Source: Desulfitobacterium dehalogenans ATCC 51507 (GTDB lineage Bacteria > Bacillota > Desulfitobacteriia > Desulfitobacteriales > Desulfitobacteriaceae). Taken from it: a stretch of 64,000 nucleotides of DNA. The DNA lies in the NCBI RefSeq assembly GCF_000243155.2, contig NC_018017.1, forward strand, positions 434,001 through 498,000, written 5' to 3'. The notes under the pieces are model-generated. The model was given only the letters and a program-made list of their open reading frames with translations, was not told the DNA's origin and searched no databases. The translations under genes were made by a program, and so were the position numbers. The stretch's first letter is position 1. The number at the start of each line of letters is the position of its first letter. Shown here piece after piece: positions 22,395 to 32,118 of this stretch.

Positions 22395-22449
22395 GAACCG
22401 GTATCTTTACCGGTTCCCGGTTTTGCTTTTTCATAATAAGCAAAACCGG
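22395..22449 (+). terminator. Tandem hairpins between binding protein and permease
   Basis: GAACCGGTA/TACCGGTTC (22395-22416) is followed by a second hairpin with arms CCGGTTTTGCTT and AAGCAAAACCGG (22417-22449). Partial termination or RNA stabilisation here would raise the binding protein relative to the membrane subunits, a common design in ABC importer operons. Confidence 0.7.
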
Positions 22450-22484
22450 ATTTTCTCTATCTTTAGAGCCGAAGGGTGTTGGAG

Positions 22485-23492
22485 ATGCTAAAATATATCA
22501 TTAAACGAATCTTAATGTTAATTCCAGTATTATTAGGGGTATCCATCATTGTATTCCTGATTATGCGTGTTTTCTCACCTGATCCTGCTCCCATTGTCTT
22601 AGGGCAGCATGCGACTCAGGAGACAGTGGATGTTTGGAGGCAGGCCAACGGTTTGAACGACCCCATTCCCCTTCAATATCTGAATTTTGTTGCAGGTGCC
22701 CTGCAAGGTAATTTAGGGACATCCTACTATACCAAGGCACCGGTCATTGAAGAAATTATGTCCCGTTTTCCGGCCACTATTGAATTGGCCTTATTTGCTA
22801 TTATCATCGCCTCTGTGTTCGGAATTATTATTGGTATTATCTCCGCGGTGAAAAAGAATTCCTTGTTTGATAACGCGGGTATGTTCTTAGCCCTGGTGGG
22901 GGTATCCATGCCTATCTTTTGGCTGGGAATTTTGCTGATTATTCTTTTCTCCGGGACTCTCCATTGGCTTCCTTCCAGTGGAAGGATCGATCCTTTGCTG
23001 AGGCCTATGGATGTTACAGGGTTTTATCTTATCGACAGCCTGATTGCCGGAGATATGGAGGCCTTTATGGATGCCTTCCAGCATCTGATCTTGCCGGGTG
23101 TAGCTCTTGCCATGTATTCCATGGCTATCATTACCCGTATGACTCGTTCCAGCATGTTGGAGACCCTGCAGCAGGATTATATTCGCACAGCAAGAGCTAA
23201 AGGGGTGTCCGAAGGGAAGGTCATACGCAAGCATGCTTTCCGCAATGGCCTGATACCGATCGTCACGGTTATCGGTCTCCAATTGGGGAGTCTGCTCGGG
23301 GGAGCCGTGCTGACAGAAACCGTCTTCTCCTGGCCGGGTATCGGTTCCTATACCGTAGCCTGCATCCTTAAGTCCGATTTTCCGGTGGTGCAGGGAGTTG
23401 TACTGCTCATTGCCACGGTTTTTGTACTGATGAATTTGCTGGTCGACGTGATCTATGCCTTTTTAGATCCACGTATTAAATATTCCAGGTAG
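22485..23492 (+). CDS. dppB: Peptide ABC transporter permease, DppB-type
   Basis: First membrane subunit of the importer. The 335-residue protein has about six membrane helices and the N-terminal DppB pattern (YIIKRILMLIPVLLGVSIIV). The binding-protein-dependent permease region carries the EAA-type cytoplasmic loop around YIRTARAKGVSEGKVIRKHA, which docks to the ATPase. ATG 22485 is preferred over an upstream in-frame GTG (22476). It is followed by dppC after 12 bp, in the order dppB-dppC-dppD-dppF. Confidence 0.94.
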   Translation: MLKYIIKRILMLIPVLLGVSIIVFLIMRVFSPDPAPIVLGQHATQETVDVWRQANGLNDPIPLQYLNFVAGALQGNLGTSYYTKAPVIEEIMSRFPATIELALFAIIIASVFGIIIGIISAVKKNSLFDNAGMFLALVGVSMPIFWLGILLIILFSGTLHWLPSSGRIDPLLRPMDVTGFYLIDSLIAGDMEAFMDAFQHLILPGVALAMYSMAIITRMTRSSMLETLQQDYIRTARAKGVSEGKVIRKHAFRNGLIPIVTVIGLQLGSLLGGAVLTETVFSWPGIGSYTVACILKSDFPVVQGVVLLIATVFVLMNLLVDVIYAFLDPRIKYSR

Positions 23493-23504
23493 GAGGTAGC
23501 TTGT

Positions 23505-24434
23505 ATGAAGAACACTAATGTTTCAAGCTCAGATATCAATCTGCAGGCTGCTGAATACGTGGAAAAACCAGAATCGCAGCTGAAGGAAATGTGGGATACA
23601 CTCAAGCAGAATAAGGCCGCAGTGGTCGGCTTATGTATCATCATCATGCTGGTTCTTATCTCTCTCGTGGTCTGGGTGAGCAATCTCCTGGGGATCCAGG
23701 TTTTGCCCTATGACCCTAACTATTCCGATATGTCCAAAAGCTTTATTCATCCTAATGCCGAGCATTGGTTCGGCACAGACCAGCTGGGCAGAGACCTGTT
23801 CAGCAGAGTTCTGGATGGGACGAAGATTTCTCTTTTTGTTGGAGTTGCGGCTGTTTCAATCTCTCTCACCGTCGGTGTTGTCCTGGGAGCCATCGCCGGC
23901 TATCGCGGTGGCAGGACGGATACCATCATCATGAGATTCATGGATATGATCCTGGCCATCCCCTCCATCTTGTTAGCCATTGCTTTCATGGCTGCTCTGG
24001 GTAAGGGCCTGGATAAAGCGGTCATAGCCATTGGACTTGTATCCATTCCGGAGTATGCCCGCATCGTCCGGGGCAGTATTCTTTCTATCAAAGAAAGTGA
24101 CTATGTGCAGGCGGCCAAGGTGATTGGCAACAGGGACAGCCGTATCATCTTTAAACATATCCTGCCGAATATCGTATCCCTCATCGTCGTGCGGGCCACT
24201 TTGGGAATTTCCACGGCTGTGCTGGATACAGCAGCCCTTGGCTTTTTAGGTCTGGGTGTCCAACCGCCCTTTGCTGAGTGGGGAGATATGTTAGGAAGGG
24301 CAAGAGGTTTCATTTTTACCGCACCCTATACCTTGATTTTCCCGGGCATCGCCATCACGATTACCGTTTTGGCCTTTAATTTATTGGGCGACGGGCTTCG
24401 TGATGCTCTTGATCCAAAATCCAGAATAAAATAG
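23505..24434 (+). CDS. dppC: Peptide ABC transporter permease, DppC-type
   Basis: Second membrane subunit of the importer. The 309-residue protein has the N-terminal OppC segment with LKQNKAAVVGLCIIIML, the extracellular motif HWFGTDQLGRDLFSRVL that marks DppC/OppC permeases, and the EAA loop SDYVQAAKVIGNRDSRIIF. About six membrane helices are visible. AGGAGGTAG precedes the ATG, and the stop is 4 bases before dppD. Confidence 0.95.
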   Translation: MKNTNVSSSDINLQAAEYVEKPESQLKEMWDTLKQNKAAVVGLCIIIMLVLISLVVWVSNLLGIQVLPYDPNYSDMSKSFIHPNAEHWFGTDQLGRDLFSRVLDGTKISLFVGVAAVSISLTVGVVLGAIAGYRGGRTDTIIMRFMDMILAIPSILLAIAFMAALGKGLDKAVIAIGLVSIPEYARIVRGSILSIKESDYVQAAKVIGNRDSRIIFKHILPNIVSLIVVRATLGISTAVLDTAALGFLGLGVQPPFAEWGDMLGRARGFIFTAPYTLIFPGIAITITVLAFNLLGDGLRDALDPKSRIK

Positions 24435-24438
24435 GGGT

Positions 24439-25434
24439 ATGAGTACGATGTTATTGGAAGTAAAAAACTTAAAAACGGAATTTAAACTGAAGCGCGGTAC
24501 GGTGAGGGCCGTCGATGATATCAGTTTTTCTGTAGATAAAGGTGAAATTCTGGCTATTGTCGGGGAATCGGGCTCCGGTAAAAGCGTGACCTCCCTGTCC
24601 ATTATGGGGCTTTTACAGAACCCCGGCAAAATTGCCGGCGGAGATATTCTGTTTGACTCTCAGAATCTAACCCGGATGAGCAAGAAGGAGCTTCAGGATA
24701 TTCGGGGCAACAAAATCTCCATGATCTTTCAGGAACCCATGACCTCTTTGAATCCAGTCCAGCGGATTAAGGATCAGATTATGGAAAGTCTTATGATCCA
24801 CAAAAAGATCAGCAAAAAAGAGGCTCTGGCCAGAACCATTGAGTTGCTGGACATGGTGGGCATACCCTCGGCGGCAAAACGAGCTGATGATTATCCCCAC
24901 CAAATGAGCGGGGGAATGCGTCAGAGAGTCATGATCGCTATGGCCTTGTCCTGCGAGCCCCAGCTGTTGATCGCTGACGAACCGACTACGGCCCTTGATG
25001 TGACTATTCAGGCCCAGATTCTCGATCTGCTTTATCATATGCGGGAAAAATTCAATATGGCGGTCTTGCTGATCACCCATGACCTGGGTGTGGTTTCAGA
25101 AGCAGCGGACCGGGTCATCGTTATGTATTGCGGAAAAATCGTGGAGGAGGCTGAGGTTAAGGCCTTATTCAAAAAACCTCTCCACCCGTATACGGTGGGG
25201 CTGCTTAACTCGATCCCTCAGATCGATGATGACAGCGATGATCGCTTGTATATGATCAAGGGCATGGTTCCTAATCCTTTAAATATGCCTCCTGGATGCT
25301 CTTTTTCCGACCGCTGTGACCGGTCCATGGAACGCTGCACCAAGGAAGTTCCGGAACTTCTGGAGATCGACGGGCACAAGGTGCGCTGCTTTTTATACGA
25401 AGAGGCTAAGGAAGGGGGATTGGATGCCCAATGA
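24439..25434 (+). CDS. dppD: Peptide ABC transporter ATPase, DppD-type
   Basis: First of two ATPases that power the importer. The 331-residue protein has Walker A GESGSGKS, signature MSGGMRQRV, Walker [13 protein letters not shown] and the H-loop [10 protein letters not shown]. The C-terminal oligopeptide-transporter extension has the [14 protein letters not shown] cysteine group that in relatives binds an iron-sulfur cluster. Its stop overlaps the dppF start (ATGA at 25431-25434), indicating coupled translation. Confidence 0.96.
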   Translation: MSTMLLEVKNLKTEFKLKRGTVRAVDDISFSVDKGEILAIVGESGSGKSVTSLSIMGLLQNPGKIAGGDILFDSQNLTRMSKKELQDIRGNKISMIFQEPMTSLNPVQRIKDQIMESLMIHKKISKKEALARTIELLDMVGIPSAAKRADDYPHQMSGGMRQRVMIAMALSCEPQLLIADEPTTALDVTIQAQILDLLYHMREKFNMAVLLITHDLGVVSEAADRVIVMYCGKIVEEAEVKALFKKPLHPYTVGLLNSIPQIDDDSDDRLYMIKGMVPNPLNMPPGCSFSDRCDRSMERCTKEVPELLEIDGHKVRCFLYEEAKEGGLDAQ

Positions 25435-26393
25435 GCGTCTTAATGGAAATTCAAAATCTCTCTAAGCACTTTCCTGTAGAAAGCAATTTTCTCGGCAAGC
25501 CCAGCAGTTTGCTGAAAGCTGTGGACGATGTCTCTTTTACCATTCATAAAGGAGAGGCTTTTGGCTTGGTAGGGGAGTCCGGTTGTGGAAAAACCACTCT
25601 GGGGAAAATTCTTGTCAACCTTTACAGTCCTACAAGTGGCAACATGATTTTTGAAGGCAAGGATCTCACCAAGCTTAAGGAAAATCAGCGTCGAGCCTAT
25701 TGCAAGGATATTCAGATGATTTTCCAGGATCCTTACGCCTCCTTAAACCCTCGTATGACCGTAGGCGACATCATAGCCGAGCCTATTGTGATCAATAATT
25801 TATTGCCGGCAGATAAAGTGGAGGAACGTGTCACTTACCTTTTGAACTGTGTGGGGCTGGCCCAGCATCAAAGAAACCGCTACCCCCACGAATTTTCCGG
25901 AGGTCAGCGCCAGCGGGTAGGGATTGCCCGGGCTTTGGCCGTAGAGCCCAAGCTCATTGTCTGTGATGAACCGGTCTCAGCTTTGGATGTATCCATTCAA
26001 GCTCAGGTACTCAATCTTTTGGCTGATCTGAAGGATGAATTCGGGCTGACCTATCTCTTCATTGCCCATGGTTTGAACGTGGTGAAGCACATCAGCGACC
26101 GGGTCGGGGTCATGTATCTGGGAAAACTGGTGGAAATAGCTCCAAAGAAGGAGCTGTATGCCAATCCTTTACATCCCTATACCCAGGCTTTGCTTTCTGC
26201 TATTCCTATCATTGATCCGGAGAAAAAGAAGCAGCGGATTATTTTAGAGGGAGATGTGCCCAGCCCCATTAACCCTCCAGACGGCTGCCGCTTCTGTTCC
26301 CGTTGCTTTAAGGAAATGCCTGTATGCAAAGAAACCGCACCGGAGTTGAAAGAGATTTCTCCGGGGCATTGGGTGGCCTGCCGGCTTTTCTAA
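25431..26393 (+). CDS. dppF: Peptide ABC transporter ATPase, DppF-type
   Basis: Second ATPase of the importer. The 320-residue protein has Walker [10 protein letters not shown]-loop in [14 protein letters not shown], signature FSGGQRQRV and Walker [13 protein letters not shown]. The H-loop reads FIAHGLNVV: the switch histidine is kept, but the usual following Asp is Gly. A C-terminal Cys cluster ([14 protein letters not shown]) is present as in DppD. It ends the operon before a strong terminator. Confidence 0.95.
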   Translation: MSVLMEIQNLSKHFPVESNFLGKPSSLLKAVDDVSFTIHKGEAFGLVGESGCGKTTLGKILVNLYSPTSGNMIFEGKDLTKLKENQRRAYCKDIQMIFQDPYASLNPRMTVGDIIAEPIVINNLLPADKVEERVTYLLNCVGLAQHQRNRYPHEFSGGQRQRVGIARALAVEPKLIVCDEPVSALDVSIQAQVLNLLADLKDEFGLTYLFIAHGLNVVKHISDRVGVMYLGKLVEIAPKKELYANPLHPYTQALLSAIPIIDPEKKKQRIILEGDVPSPINPPDGCRFCSRCFKEMPVCKETAPELKEISPGHWVACRLF

Positions 26394-26415
26394 CGCAATT
26401 AAAATAATTAACAAA

Positions 26416-26442
26416 ACACCCCCGCATTTTTCGCGGGGGTGT
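26416..26442 (+). terminator. Terminator of peptide ABC operon
   Basis: ACACCCCCGC pairs with GCGGGGGTGT around ATTTTTC, followed by CATTTTC. It lies 22 bases after the dppF stop and may also serve the convergent pseudouridine synthase gene. Confidence 0.9.
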
Positions 26443-26507
26443 CATTTTCAGCTGAATTCTGAGGGAAACATAGATGAATCTGTACAGCCATGGCACTATA
26501 GGTGATG

Positions 26508-27200
26508 TCAAATAATATCCAACTGGGATTGAAACTGACTCCAGGGTTTATGTTTGAAGGGGGAGCTGTTGAATTTCATATTCTTTTTCGTGATGGGATG
26601 CAGGCAGGAAATTTCATATGACCAAAGGCCTATCTGTTGTCCTATGGTTTTAGGGTTCCGGCCATAACGTTGGTCACCATAGAGTGGATGCCCAAGGTGA
26701 GCAAATTGCACACGAATTTGATGGGGTCTGCCGGTACGCAATTTGACTTTGACCAGGCTGATATCGGCCTGCTGCCGGACAACATGATAATCAAGAATGG
26801 CTTCTTTTGCCCCCTTCATGTCTTTCCTGACCACGGATACCAGATTGCGCTTATCGTCTTTGAGCAGGTAGTGGACCAGGGTGCTTTGGTGCTTGGAGGG
26901 TTGGCCATGAATCAGAGCTAAGTAGGTTCTCGATAGTTCCTGTCTTTTGATTTGTTCGGAAAGTCTTGCCGCAGATTTAGAGGTCTTGGCAAAGAGCATA
27001 ACCCCTCCTACCGGCCGATCTAAACGATGAACCAGTCCTAAATAGACATTGCCGGGTTTATTATAACGCATTTTAATATCCTGCTTGAGCAAGGTGAGCA
27101 TATCTATATCCCCGGTACTATCTTTTTGGGACAGGATATTGGGTGGCTTATCAGCGACCAGTAAATGATTATCTTCATAGACAATTGGTATCGTAAACAA
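26508..27200 (-). CDS. RluA-family pseudouridine synthase
   Basis: Such enzymes isomerise specific uridines in rRNA or tRNA to pseudouridine. The 230-residue protein begins MFTIPIVYEDNHLLVADKPP and has the catalytic motif HRLDRPVGG, whose Asp is the nucleophile, then the late RTGRPHQIRVQF motif. It lacks an N-terminal S4 domain, so it is a short member. Its RNA target cannot be told from sequence. It lies alone, convergent with the peptide ABC operon. Confidence 0.92.
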   Translation of the reverse strand: MFTIPIVYEDNHLLVADKPPNILSQKDSTGDIDMLTLLKQDIKMRYNKPGNVYLGLVHRLDRPVGGVMLFAKTSKSAARLSEQIKRQELSRTYLALIHGQPSKHQSTLVHYLLKDDKRNLVSVVRKDMKGAKEAILDYHVVRQQADISLVKVKLRTGRPHQIRVQFAHLGHPLYGDQRYGRNPKTIGQQIGLWSYEISCLHPITKKNMKFNSSPFKHKPWSQFQSQLDII

Positions 27201-27313
27201 CTTGCCAACTCCTTCAAAACCTCATTTACTTTTCAGTTGATTACTACTTCTATTTTTAGAAGGATTTTCCTGCCCCGTTTTGTCGGAAGTGTGCAGCAGA
27301 GTATAAAAGAGGT

Positions 27314-27339
27314 AAGACCGTTGGTGAACCAACGGTCTT
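27314..27339 (-). terminator. Hairpin 3' of the MFS gene
   Basis: AAGACCGTTGG pairs perfectly with CCAACGGTCTT around TGAA, giving 11 bp. It lies 37 bases past the stop of the minus-strand MFS gene. On the minus strand it is followed by ACCTCTTTT. Confidence 0.75.
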
Positions 27340-27375
27340 TTGTATAGGTCGAAATTGGGTATTGGCATGGAACAG

Positions 27376-28653
27376 CTACGCTTTTTCCAGTGCGAGGGGG
27401 CCACTTTTTAAGAAGATGGTCAGGAAAGCTGCGACGAGACAGAGGGAGGCAGAGATCAAGTAAGCATAGAAATAACTGTTGGTCAGATCCACCACCGCTC
27501 CTGCCATCAGGGGACCGAAGACCCCGCCTACACCCCAGGCAGTAAAGACCAGGCCGTAATTGACACCACCGTTTTTGGTGCCGAAGAAGTCATAGGTGGC
27601 TGAGGGAAAAAGGGAAAGGAGGGAACCATAGCTTAAGCCGGTCATAATAGCTCCCAGGGCTATGAGAGCGGGGCTGCTGTAAAGGGTGAAAGCCAGCATA
27701 TTAAGTCCCTGGAGGCTGAAAAAGATCCGCATGGTCCAGCTTCTGCCGATCCGGTCTGAAAGCCAACCGGCCAAGACACGGCCCCCGGCATTGAAGATGG
27801 CCAGCAAAGCGACCATGGCAAAACCCCAGGAGACCCCGGTTTGGAGCTTGGTGATGGTGGAGAGCTGCCCGATGATCATGAGACCTGCTGTAGCACCGGC
27901 AGCAAACATAACCCAAAGGAGATAGAAGCGGGAATCTTTAAGCATTTCCTGCCAGGTAAAATCTGCTTTTGCTGCAGGGGCAGGAGATGAGGGGGAGACA
28001 TTGAGGGAGGTGGCGGCTTGAGGAGGTACGGAGGTTGAGGAAGCGGGGCCGGTTTGTCGGGAGGAAGGAGCAGCCGAGGGGGTGGGAGCGAGGGGAACCG
28101 CCAATACTTGGGAGAGGGCAACGATAGCAAAGAGGAAAATCAATCCCTCTATGCGGAAGGCACTTTTGACCCCAAAGTTCCCGATGAGGAAATTGGTCAG
28201 GGGAGCGATATAGAGGGAGGCCAGCCCGAAACCGGCTACGACGATTCCTGAGATCAGGCCTTTCTTTTGAGGAGGAAACCATTTTACAGCTGCCGGGGTT
28301 GCTGCCGAATACCCAAGGCCGATCCCAATTCCGGCGATGATTCCAAAGGTTAAGATAAGGACGAAGAGAGAATCCGTCAAGCTACTGAGGATCAGTCCTC
28401 CCCCGGCAAAGAGCCCTCCTACCGTAGCCACCCAGCGGGGACCGAAGCGGTCCTGGAGGCGGCCTCCGGGAACCATCATCAGGGCAAATACGGCACAGGC
28501 CACGGTATAGGGAAGAGAGGCAGCAGTTTTCGACCAAGCTAACTGCTCGGTCAAGGCAGCGGCGAAAACACTCCAGGTATAGAGAACTCCCAGGGCAAGG
28601 TTGATGCCTGTGCCGGCAAAGGTTACAGTCCACCCGCGTACATTCTTATTCAT
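27376..28653 (-). CDS. MFS transporter, oxalate/formate antiporter type
   Basis: A 425-residue major facilitator protein with about twelve membrane helices, resembling the OFA (OxlT-like) family. Support comes from the N-terminal GTGINLALGVLYTWSVFAAAL and the first cytoplasmic loop GGRLQDRFGPRW. The second half repeats the pattern at GWLSDRIGRSW. A Pro/Ser/Ala-rich cytoplasmic loop (about residues 190-230) separates the halves. The substrate is probably a small carboxylate. The neighbouring, same-strand acetyl-CoA synthetase would fit acetate or a related acid, but that is only context. Confidence 0.88.
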   Translation of the reverse strand: MNKNVRGWTVTFAGTGINLALGVLYTWSVFAAALTEQLAWSKTAASLPYTVACAVFALMMVPGGRLQDRFGPRWVATVGGLFAGGGLILSSLTDSLFVLILTFGIIAGIGIGLGYSAATPAAVKWFPPQKKGLISGIVVAGFGLASLYIAPLTNFLIGNFGVKSAFRIEGLIFLFAIVALSQVLAVPLAPTPSAAPSSRQTGPASSTSVPPQAATSLNVSPSSPAPAAKADFTWQEMLKDSRFYLLWVMFAAGATAGLMIIGQLSTITKLQTGVSWGFAMVALLAIFNAGGRVLAGWLSDRIGRSWTMRIFFSLQGLNMLAFTLYSSPALIALGAIMTGLSYGSLLSLFPSATYDFFGTKNGGVNYGLVFTAWGVGGVFGPLMAGAVVDLTNSYFYAYLISASLCLVAAFLTIFLKSGPLALEKA

Positions 28654-28814
28654 AATCTCTCTCCTTTCCTTTGGGGAACGTTGGGATTTGTCAGACTACT
28701 ATGCAGCTAGATCTGAGTAAGATATTAGTACTTTATAAAATTATGACTGGGGTCATCTTTGACAGGATTCAGGAGTCAGGGCTCATGCAATTCAAGGTCA
28801 CAGTGGTTAAAGAA

Positions 28815-28836
28815 AGGCCAGGGGAATCCCTGGCCT
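28815..28836 (-). terminator. Terminator of acs
   Basis: AGGCCAGGG pairs with CCCTGGCCT around GAAT and on the minus strand is followed by TTTCTTT. A second hairpin (TAGTGAGG with CCTCACTA, 28842-28861) lies between it and the acs stop. Confidence 0.8.
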
Positions 28837-28871
28837 CATAGTAGTGAGGGACTCCTCACTATGGGGTTGAC

Positions 28872-30803
28872 TTACTCCTGGTAATTGGCTTTAAGCGTAT
28901 TGACTACAGAGGCATCGGCTAAGGTGGTGGTATCACCGATAGCACGTCCTTCGGCAATATCTCTTAAGAGGCGGCGCATGATTTTTCCGCTGCGGGTCTT
29001 GGGCAGTTCGGCAGTGAAGAAGATATCATCAGGCCGGGCCAATGCTCCGATCTTCTTGGCCACATGTTTCTTCAGTTCGTCTTCCAGACCGGGGGTGATT
29101 TCGATGCCTTCCTTCAAGGTGACGAAGCAGGCCAGAGCTTGCCCTTTAACTTCATGGTTCTTGCCGATGACGGCGGCCTCGGCAACAGAGGGGTGATCCA
29201 CTAAAGCGCTTTCCACTTCCATGGTGCCGATCCGATGACCGGAGACGTTGATGACATCATCCACCCGGCCGAGAATCCAGAAATACCCGTCCTTATCCCA
29301 CTTGGCTCCATCTCCGGGGAAGTAGACTCCCGGCCAGTTGCCAAAGTACGTCCGCTCGAAGCGTTCCGGGTCTCCGTAGATATTGCGCAGCATAGAAGGC
29401 CAAGGCTCCTTAATGGCCAGGTAGCCGCCGCTTCCCTTAGGAACAGGATTGCCGCTGTTATCCACCACTTCGATCCGGACTCCTGGGAAAGGAACGGTGC
29501 AGGAACCGGGTTTTAGGGAGGTAATGCCTGGCAGAGGGGTCATCATAATCATGCCCGTTTCAGTCTGCCACCAGGTATCCACGATGGGGCACCGTTCTCC
29601 GCCGATGTATTTGTAGTACCACATCCAGGCCTCCGGATTGATGGGCTCGCCCACGGTACCTAATAAGCGCAAGCTGGATAAATCCCGGCTTTGTGGATAT
29701 TGGGGGCCCCACTTCATAAAGGTTCGGATGGCAGTGGGGGCTGTATAGAGAATGGTGACTTTGTATTTTTCGACGATCTCCCAGAACCGATCCCGTTTGG
29801 GATAATCGGGACTTCCTTCATAGAGAAGGACGGTGGCTCCATTAGCCAAAGGGCCGTAGACAATATAGGAATGACCGGTAATCCACCCCACATCGGCTGT
29901 GCACCAGTAAACATCCTCTTCCTTTAGATCAAAGACCCAGCGATGGGTGGTGGATACTCCCACCATATAGCCCCCAGTGGTATGGACTACTCCTTTGGGC
30001 TTACCTGTGGTGCCGCTGGTGTAGAGGATAAAGAGCATATCCTCTGCGTCCATGGGCTCCGCCGGACACACGGCCGAGGCTTCTTTCATTTCTTCATGAT
30101 ACCAAAGGTCCCGGCCTTCCTTCATTTGCACGGCTTGCTTGGTCCGCTGGATGACGAAGACATGTTCTACACAGTCCACGCCGTCCAAGGCTATATCGGT
30201 GTTATCTTTCAAGGGGATGGTATTGCCCCGTCTGAAGCTGCCATCGGAAGTAATCACGGCTTTAGCCTGAGCATCAATGACCCGGTCCCGCAGGGCCTCC
30301 GAGCTGAAGCCCCCGAAGACCACACTGTGAGGAGCCCCAATCCGGGCACAAGCCAGCATGGAAATCACGGCCTCCGGAATCATGGGGAGATAGATAGTGA
30401 CCCGATCTCCTTTTTTCACCCCATTGGCCTTGAGAACATTGGCGAATTTAGAGACTTCACGATGGAGATCCTGATAGGTAAGGACTTGGCTATCCCCATT
30501 TTCTCCTTCAAAGATGATGGCGGCTTTGTTGCGATGCCAATCATGGAGATGGCGATCCAGACAGTTGGCGGAGGCATTGAGTTTCCCGCCGACAAACCAC
30601 TGGGCAAAGGGTGGATTCCACTCCAGGGTTTTCTCCCAAGGGTTCAGCCAGGAGAGCTGTTTAGCCTGTTCTTCCCAAAAGCTGAGGCTCTTCCCCTGCT
30701 CATAGATTTCCGCGCTTTGAATGACCGCATTTTTGCGGAATTCCTCACCGGGGGCGAACTGTCTATCTTCTTCCAACAAAGCCTCAAGATTCTTTTCTTC
30801 CAT
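28872..30803 (-). CDS. acs: Acetyl-CoA synthetase, AMP-forming
   Basis: The enzyme activates acetate with ATP to acetyl-AMP and then to acetyl-CoA in the cytoplasm. The 643-residue protein has the P-loop-like motif [15 protein letters not shown], the acyl-pocket motif [12 protein letters not shown], and the C-terminal motif [14 protein letters not shown] with the lysine that is acetylated in relatives. Length matches the family. GGAGGATCACT precedes the ATG on the minus strand. It may feed acetate from the medium into anabolism. No acuA/acuC-type regulator lies nearby. Confidence 0.96.
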   Translation of the reverse strand: MEEKNLEALLEEDRQFAPGEEFRKNAVIQSAEIYEQGKSLSFWEEQAKQLSWLNPWEKTLEWNPPFAQWFVGGKLNASANCLDRHLHDWHRNKAAIIFEGENGDSQVLTYQDLHREVSKFANVLKANGVKKGDRVTIYLPMIPEAVISMLACARIGAPHSVVFGGFSSEALRDRVIDAQAKAVITSDGSFRRGNTIPLKDNTDIALDGVDCVEHVFVIQRTKQAVQMKEGRDLWYHEEMKEASAVCPAEPMDAEDMLFILYTSGTTGKPKGVVHTTGGYMVGVSTTHRWVFDLKEEDVYWCTADVGWITGHSYIVYGPLANGATVLLYEGSPDYPKRDRFWEIVEKYKVTILYTAPTAIRTFMKWGPQYPQSRDLSSLRLLGTVGEPINPEAWMWYYKYIGGERCPIVDTWWQTETGMIMMTPLPGITSLKPGSCTVPFPGVRIEVVDNSGNPVPKGSGGYLAIKEPWPSMLRNIYGDPERFERTYFGNWPGVYFPGDGAKWDKDGYFWILGRVDDVINVSGHRIGTMEVESALVDHPSVAEAAVIGKNHEVKGQALACFVTLKEGIEITPGLEDELKKHVAKKIGALARPDDIFFTAELPKTRSGKIMRRLLRDIAEGRAIGDTTTLADASVVNTLKANYQE

Positions 30804-30842
30804 AGTGATCCTCCTTCTCTCATACCATCCTCAATAGTTCGT

Positions 30843-30871
30843 AGGTTAAAATGTTTATTGCATTGTATCAA
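30843..30871 (-). promoter_or_regulatory. Candidate acs promoter
   Basis: On the minus strand TTGATA (30871-30866) and TAACCT (30848-30843) are 17 bp apart, about 40 bp before the acs start. The -10 match is poor. The rest of 30804-31124 holds the truA promoter and no gene. Confidence 0.35.
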
Positions 30872-31047
30872 AGAGGGAAAAGGAAGAAAACGGAATGGGA
30901 ATGAAAGGGCTGCTGGCCGGGATTAGAGGAGCTTTCCGGGAAGTTATCCGGGGCACAATGATTGGGACAAGAATTCCTTCGGAGGGCGAACGGTCGTTTT
31001 TCCTAGGGCAATGGGGAGGCGGGGGAACTTGGGGGGTCAACGGTGCC

Positions 31048-31076
31048 TTGACGGTGGTGAGCGGGAGTTTTAATAT
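31048..31076 (+). promoter_or_regulatory. Sigma-A promoter of truA
   Basis: TTGACG (31048-31053) and TAATAT (31071-31076) are exactly 17 bp apart, placing initiation near 31083, some 42 nt before the truA ATG. Confidence 0.75.
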
Positions 31077-31124
31077 GAATAGGAAAGGCTATGCTATATT
31101 AAAGATAGAAAGGATAGCTCTCAG

Positions 31125-31913
31125 ATGGATGACAAGAGGAATATTTGTCTAAAGGTTGCTTATGACGGGACTCATTACCATGGGTTTCAACGCCAACCGG
31201 AATTCCATGGTCCCACTATTCAGGGTACTTTGGAAACGGTGTGGGCTAAGCTGGTGGAGGAAGAAGTAACCCTCAATACAGCGGGCCGGACGGATACCGG
31301 TGTCCACGCGGCCGGTCAAGTGGTGAATTTTCGGACAGGCGCCCGGATTCCTGTGGATAAGATTCCCAAGGCCTTTAATAGTCTGCTTCCCCGGGATATC
31401 CGTATCCTGGCGGCTCAGGAAGCGGCCGAGGATTTTCATGCCCGTTTCTCTGCTAAGTGGAAACGTTATGACTATCAGATCGATAACCGTCCTGTAGCGG
31501 ATGTGTTTACTCGGCTGTATTCTTTGCATGAGCCCGTTAAGCTGGATTGGCAAAGGATGCGGCAAGGGGCTCAATATTTAGTGGGACGGCATAATTTTAA
31601 AGCTTTTTCAGCGGCAGGGGGAACCAGCAAGACCTTTGAACGGACCCTTTATCTGTGCCAAGTGGCGGAGAATCAGGGAGATATCCGGATCACCTGCATC
31701 GGCGATGGATTCCTTTATAACATGGTTCGTATTATTGCCGGAACCCTGGTTTATGTGGGGAAAAAACGCATTCAACCGGAGGGGATTCCGGATATACTGA
31801 CATCCCTTGACCGGACACGGGGGGGAGTCACGGCACCTCCCCAAGGGCTCACACTGAGCTATGTTCATTATGGGGAGGAATTGCCTGAGGATATTTTCCC
31901 TGAGTTATTTTAG
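31125..31913 (+). CDS. truA: tRNA pseudouridine(38-40) synthase
   Basis: TruA modifies uridines 38-40 in the anticodon arm of many tRNAs. The 262-residue product has KVAYDGTHYHGFQRQP at its start, the catalytic motif TAGRTDTGVHAAGQV with the nucleophilic Asp, and the C-terminal GDGFLYNMVRIIAGTLVYVG block. In Firmicutes truA often follows the ribosomal cluster; here it is about 12 kb away. It is followed by a hairpin (AGGCGGATAGC with GCTATTCGCCT, 31993-32022) that may end the transcript. Confidence 0.96.
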   Translation: MDDKRNICLKVAYDGTHYHGFQRQPEFHGPTIQGTLETVWAKLVEEEVTLNTAGRTDTGVHAAGQVVNFRTGARIPVDKIPKAFNSLLPRDIRILAAQEAAEDFHARFSAKWKRYDYQIDNRPVADVFTRLYSLHEPVKLDWQRMRQGAQYLVGRHNFKAFSAAGGTSKTFERTLYLCQVAENQGDIRITCIGDGFLYNMVRIIAGTLVYVGKKRIQPEGIPDILTSLDRTRGGVTAPPQGLTLSYVHYGEELPEDIFPELF

Positions 31914-32118
31914 GGCGAGGGATAGGGAAGGCCTGCACATTGGTATAAAAAAGACAGTAACTCTTCAGAGGGGTTACTCGGAAAAGGGCAGTAGGCGGAT
32001 AGCAGTGAAAGGCTATTCGCCTATAGCTTTTAAAATGGTTTGGTGGGAGGCTGTTGGACAGGAGGGACTCCTTGGTTTACAATGAACTTGAATAACTTGA
32101 GCTTTTTTTCTCAGGGAA

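Noticed and set aside
29943-30926. 327-codon plus-strand frame across acs
   Set aside because: Antisense to a full-length acetyl-CoA synthetase; amino-acid composition and lack of homology mark it as a shadow.
30895-31152. 85-codon frame before truA
   Set aside because: It spans the truA promoter and start and has no family resemblance.
31914-32118. Cyclic-di-GMP riboswitch before the diguanylate cyclase
   Set aside because: Only simple hairpins are present; the conserved GEMM core sequence is absent.
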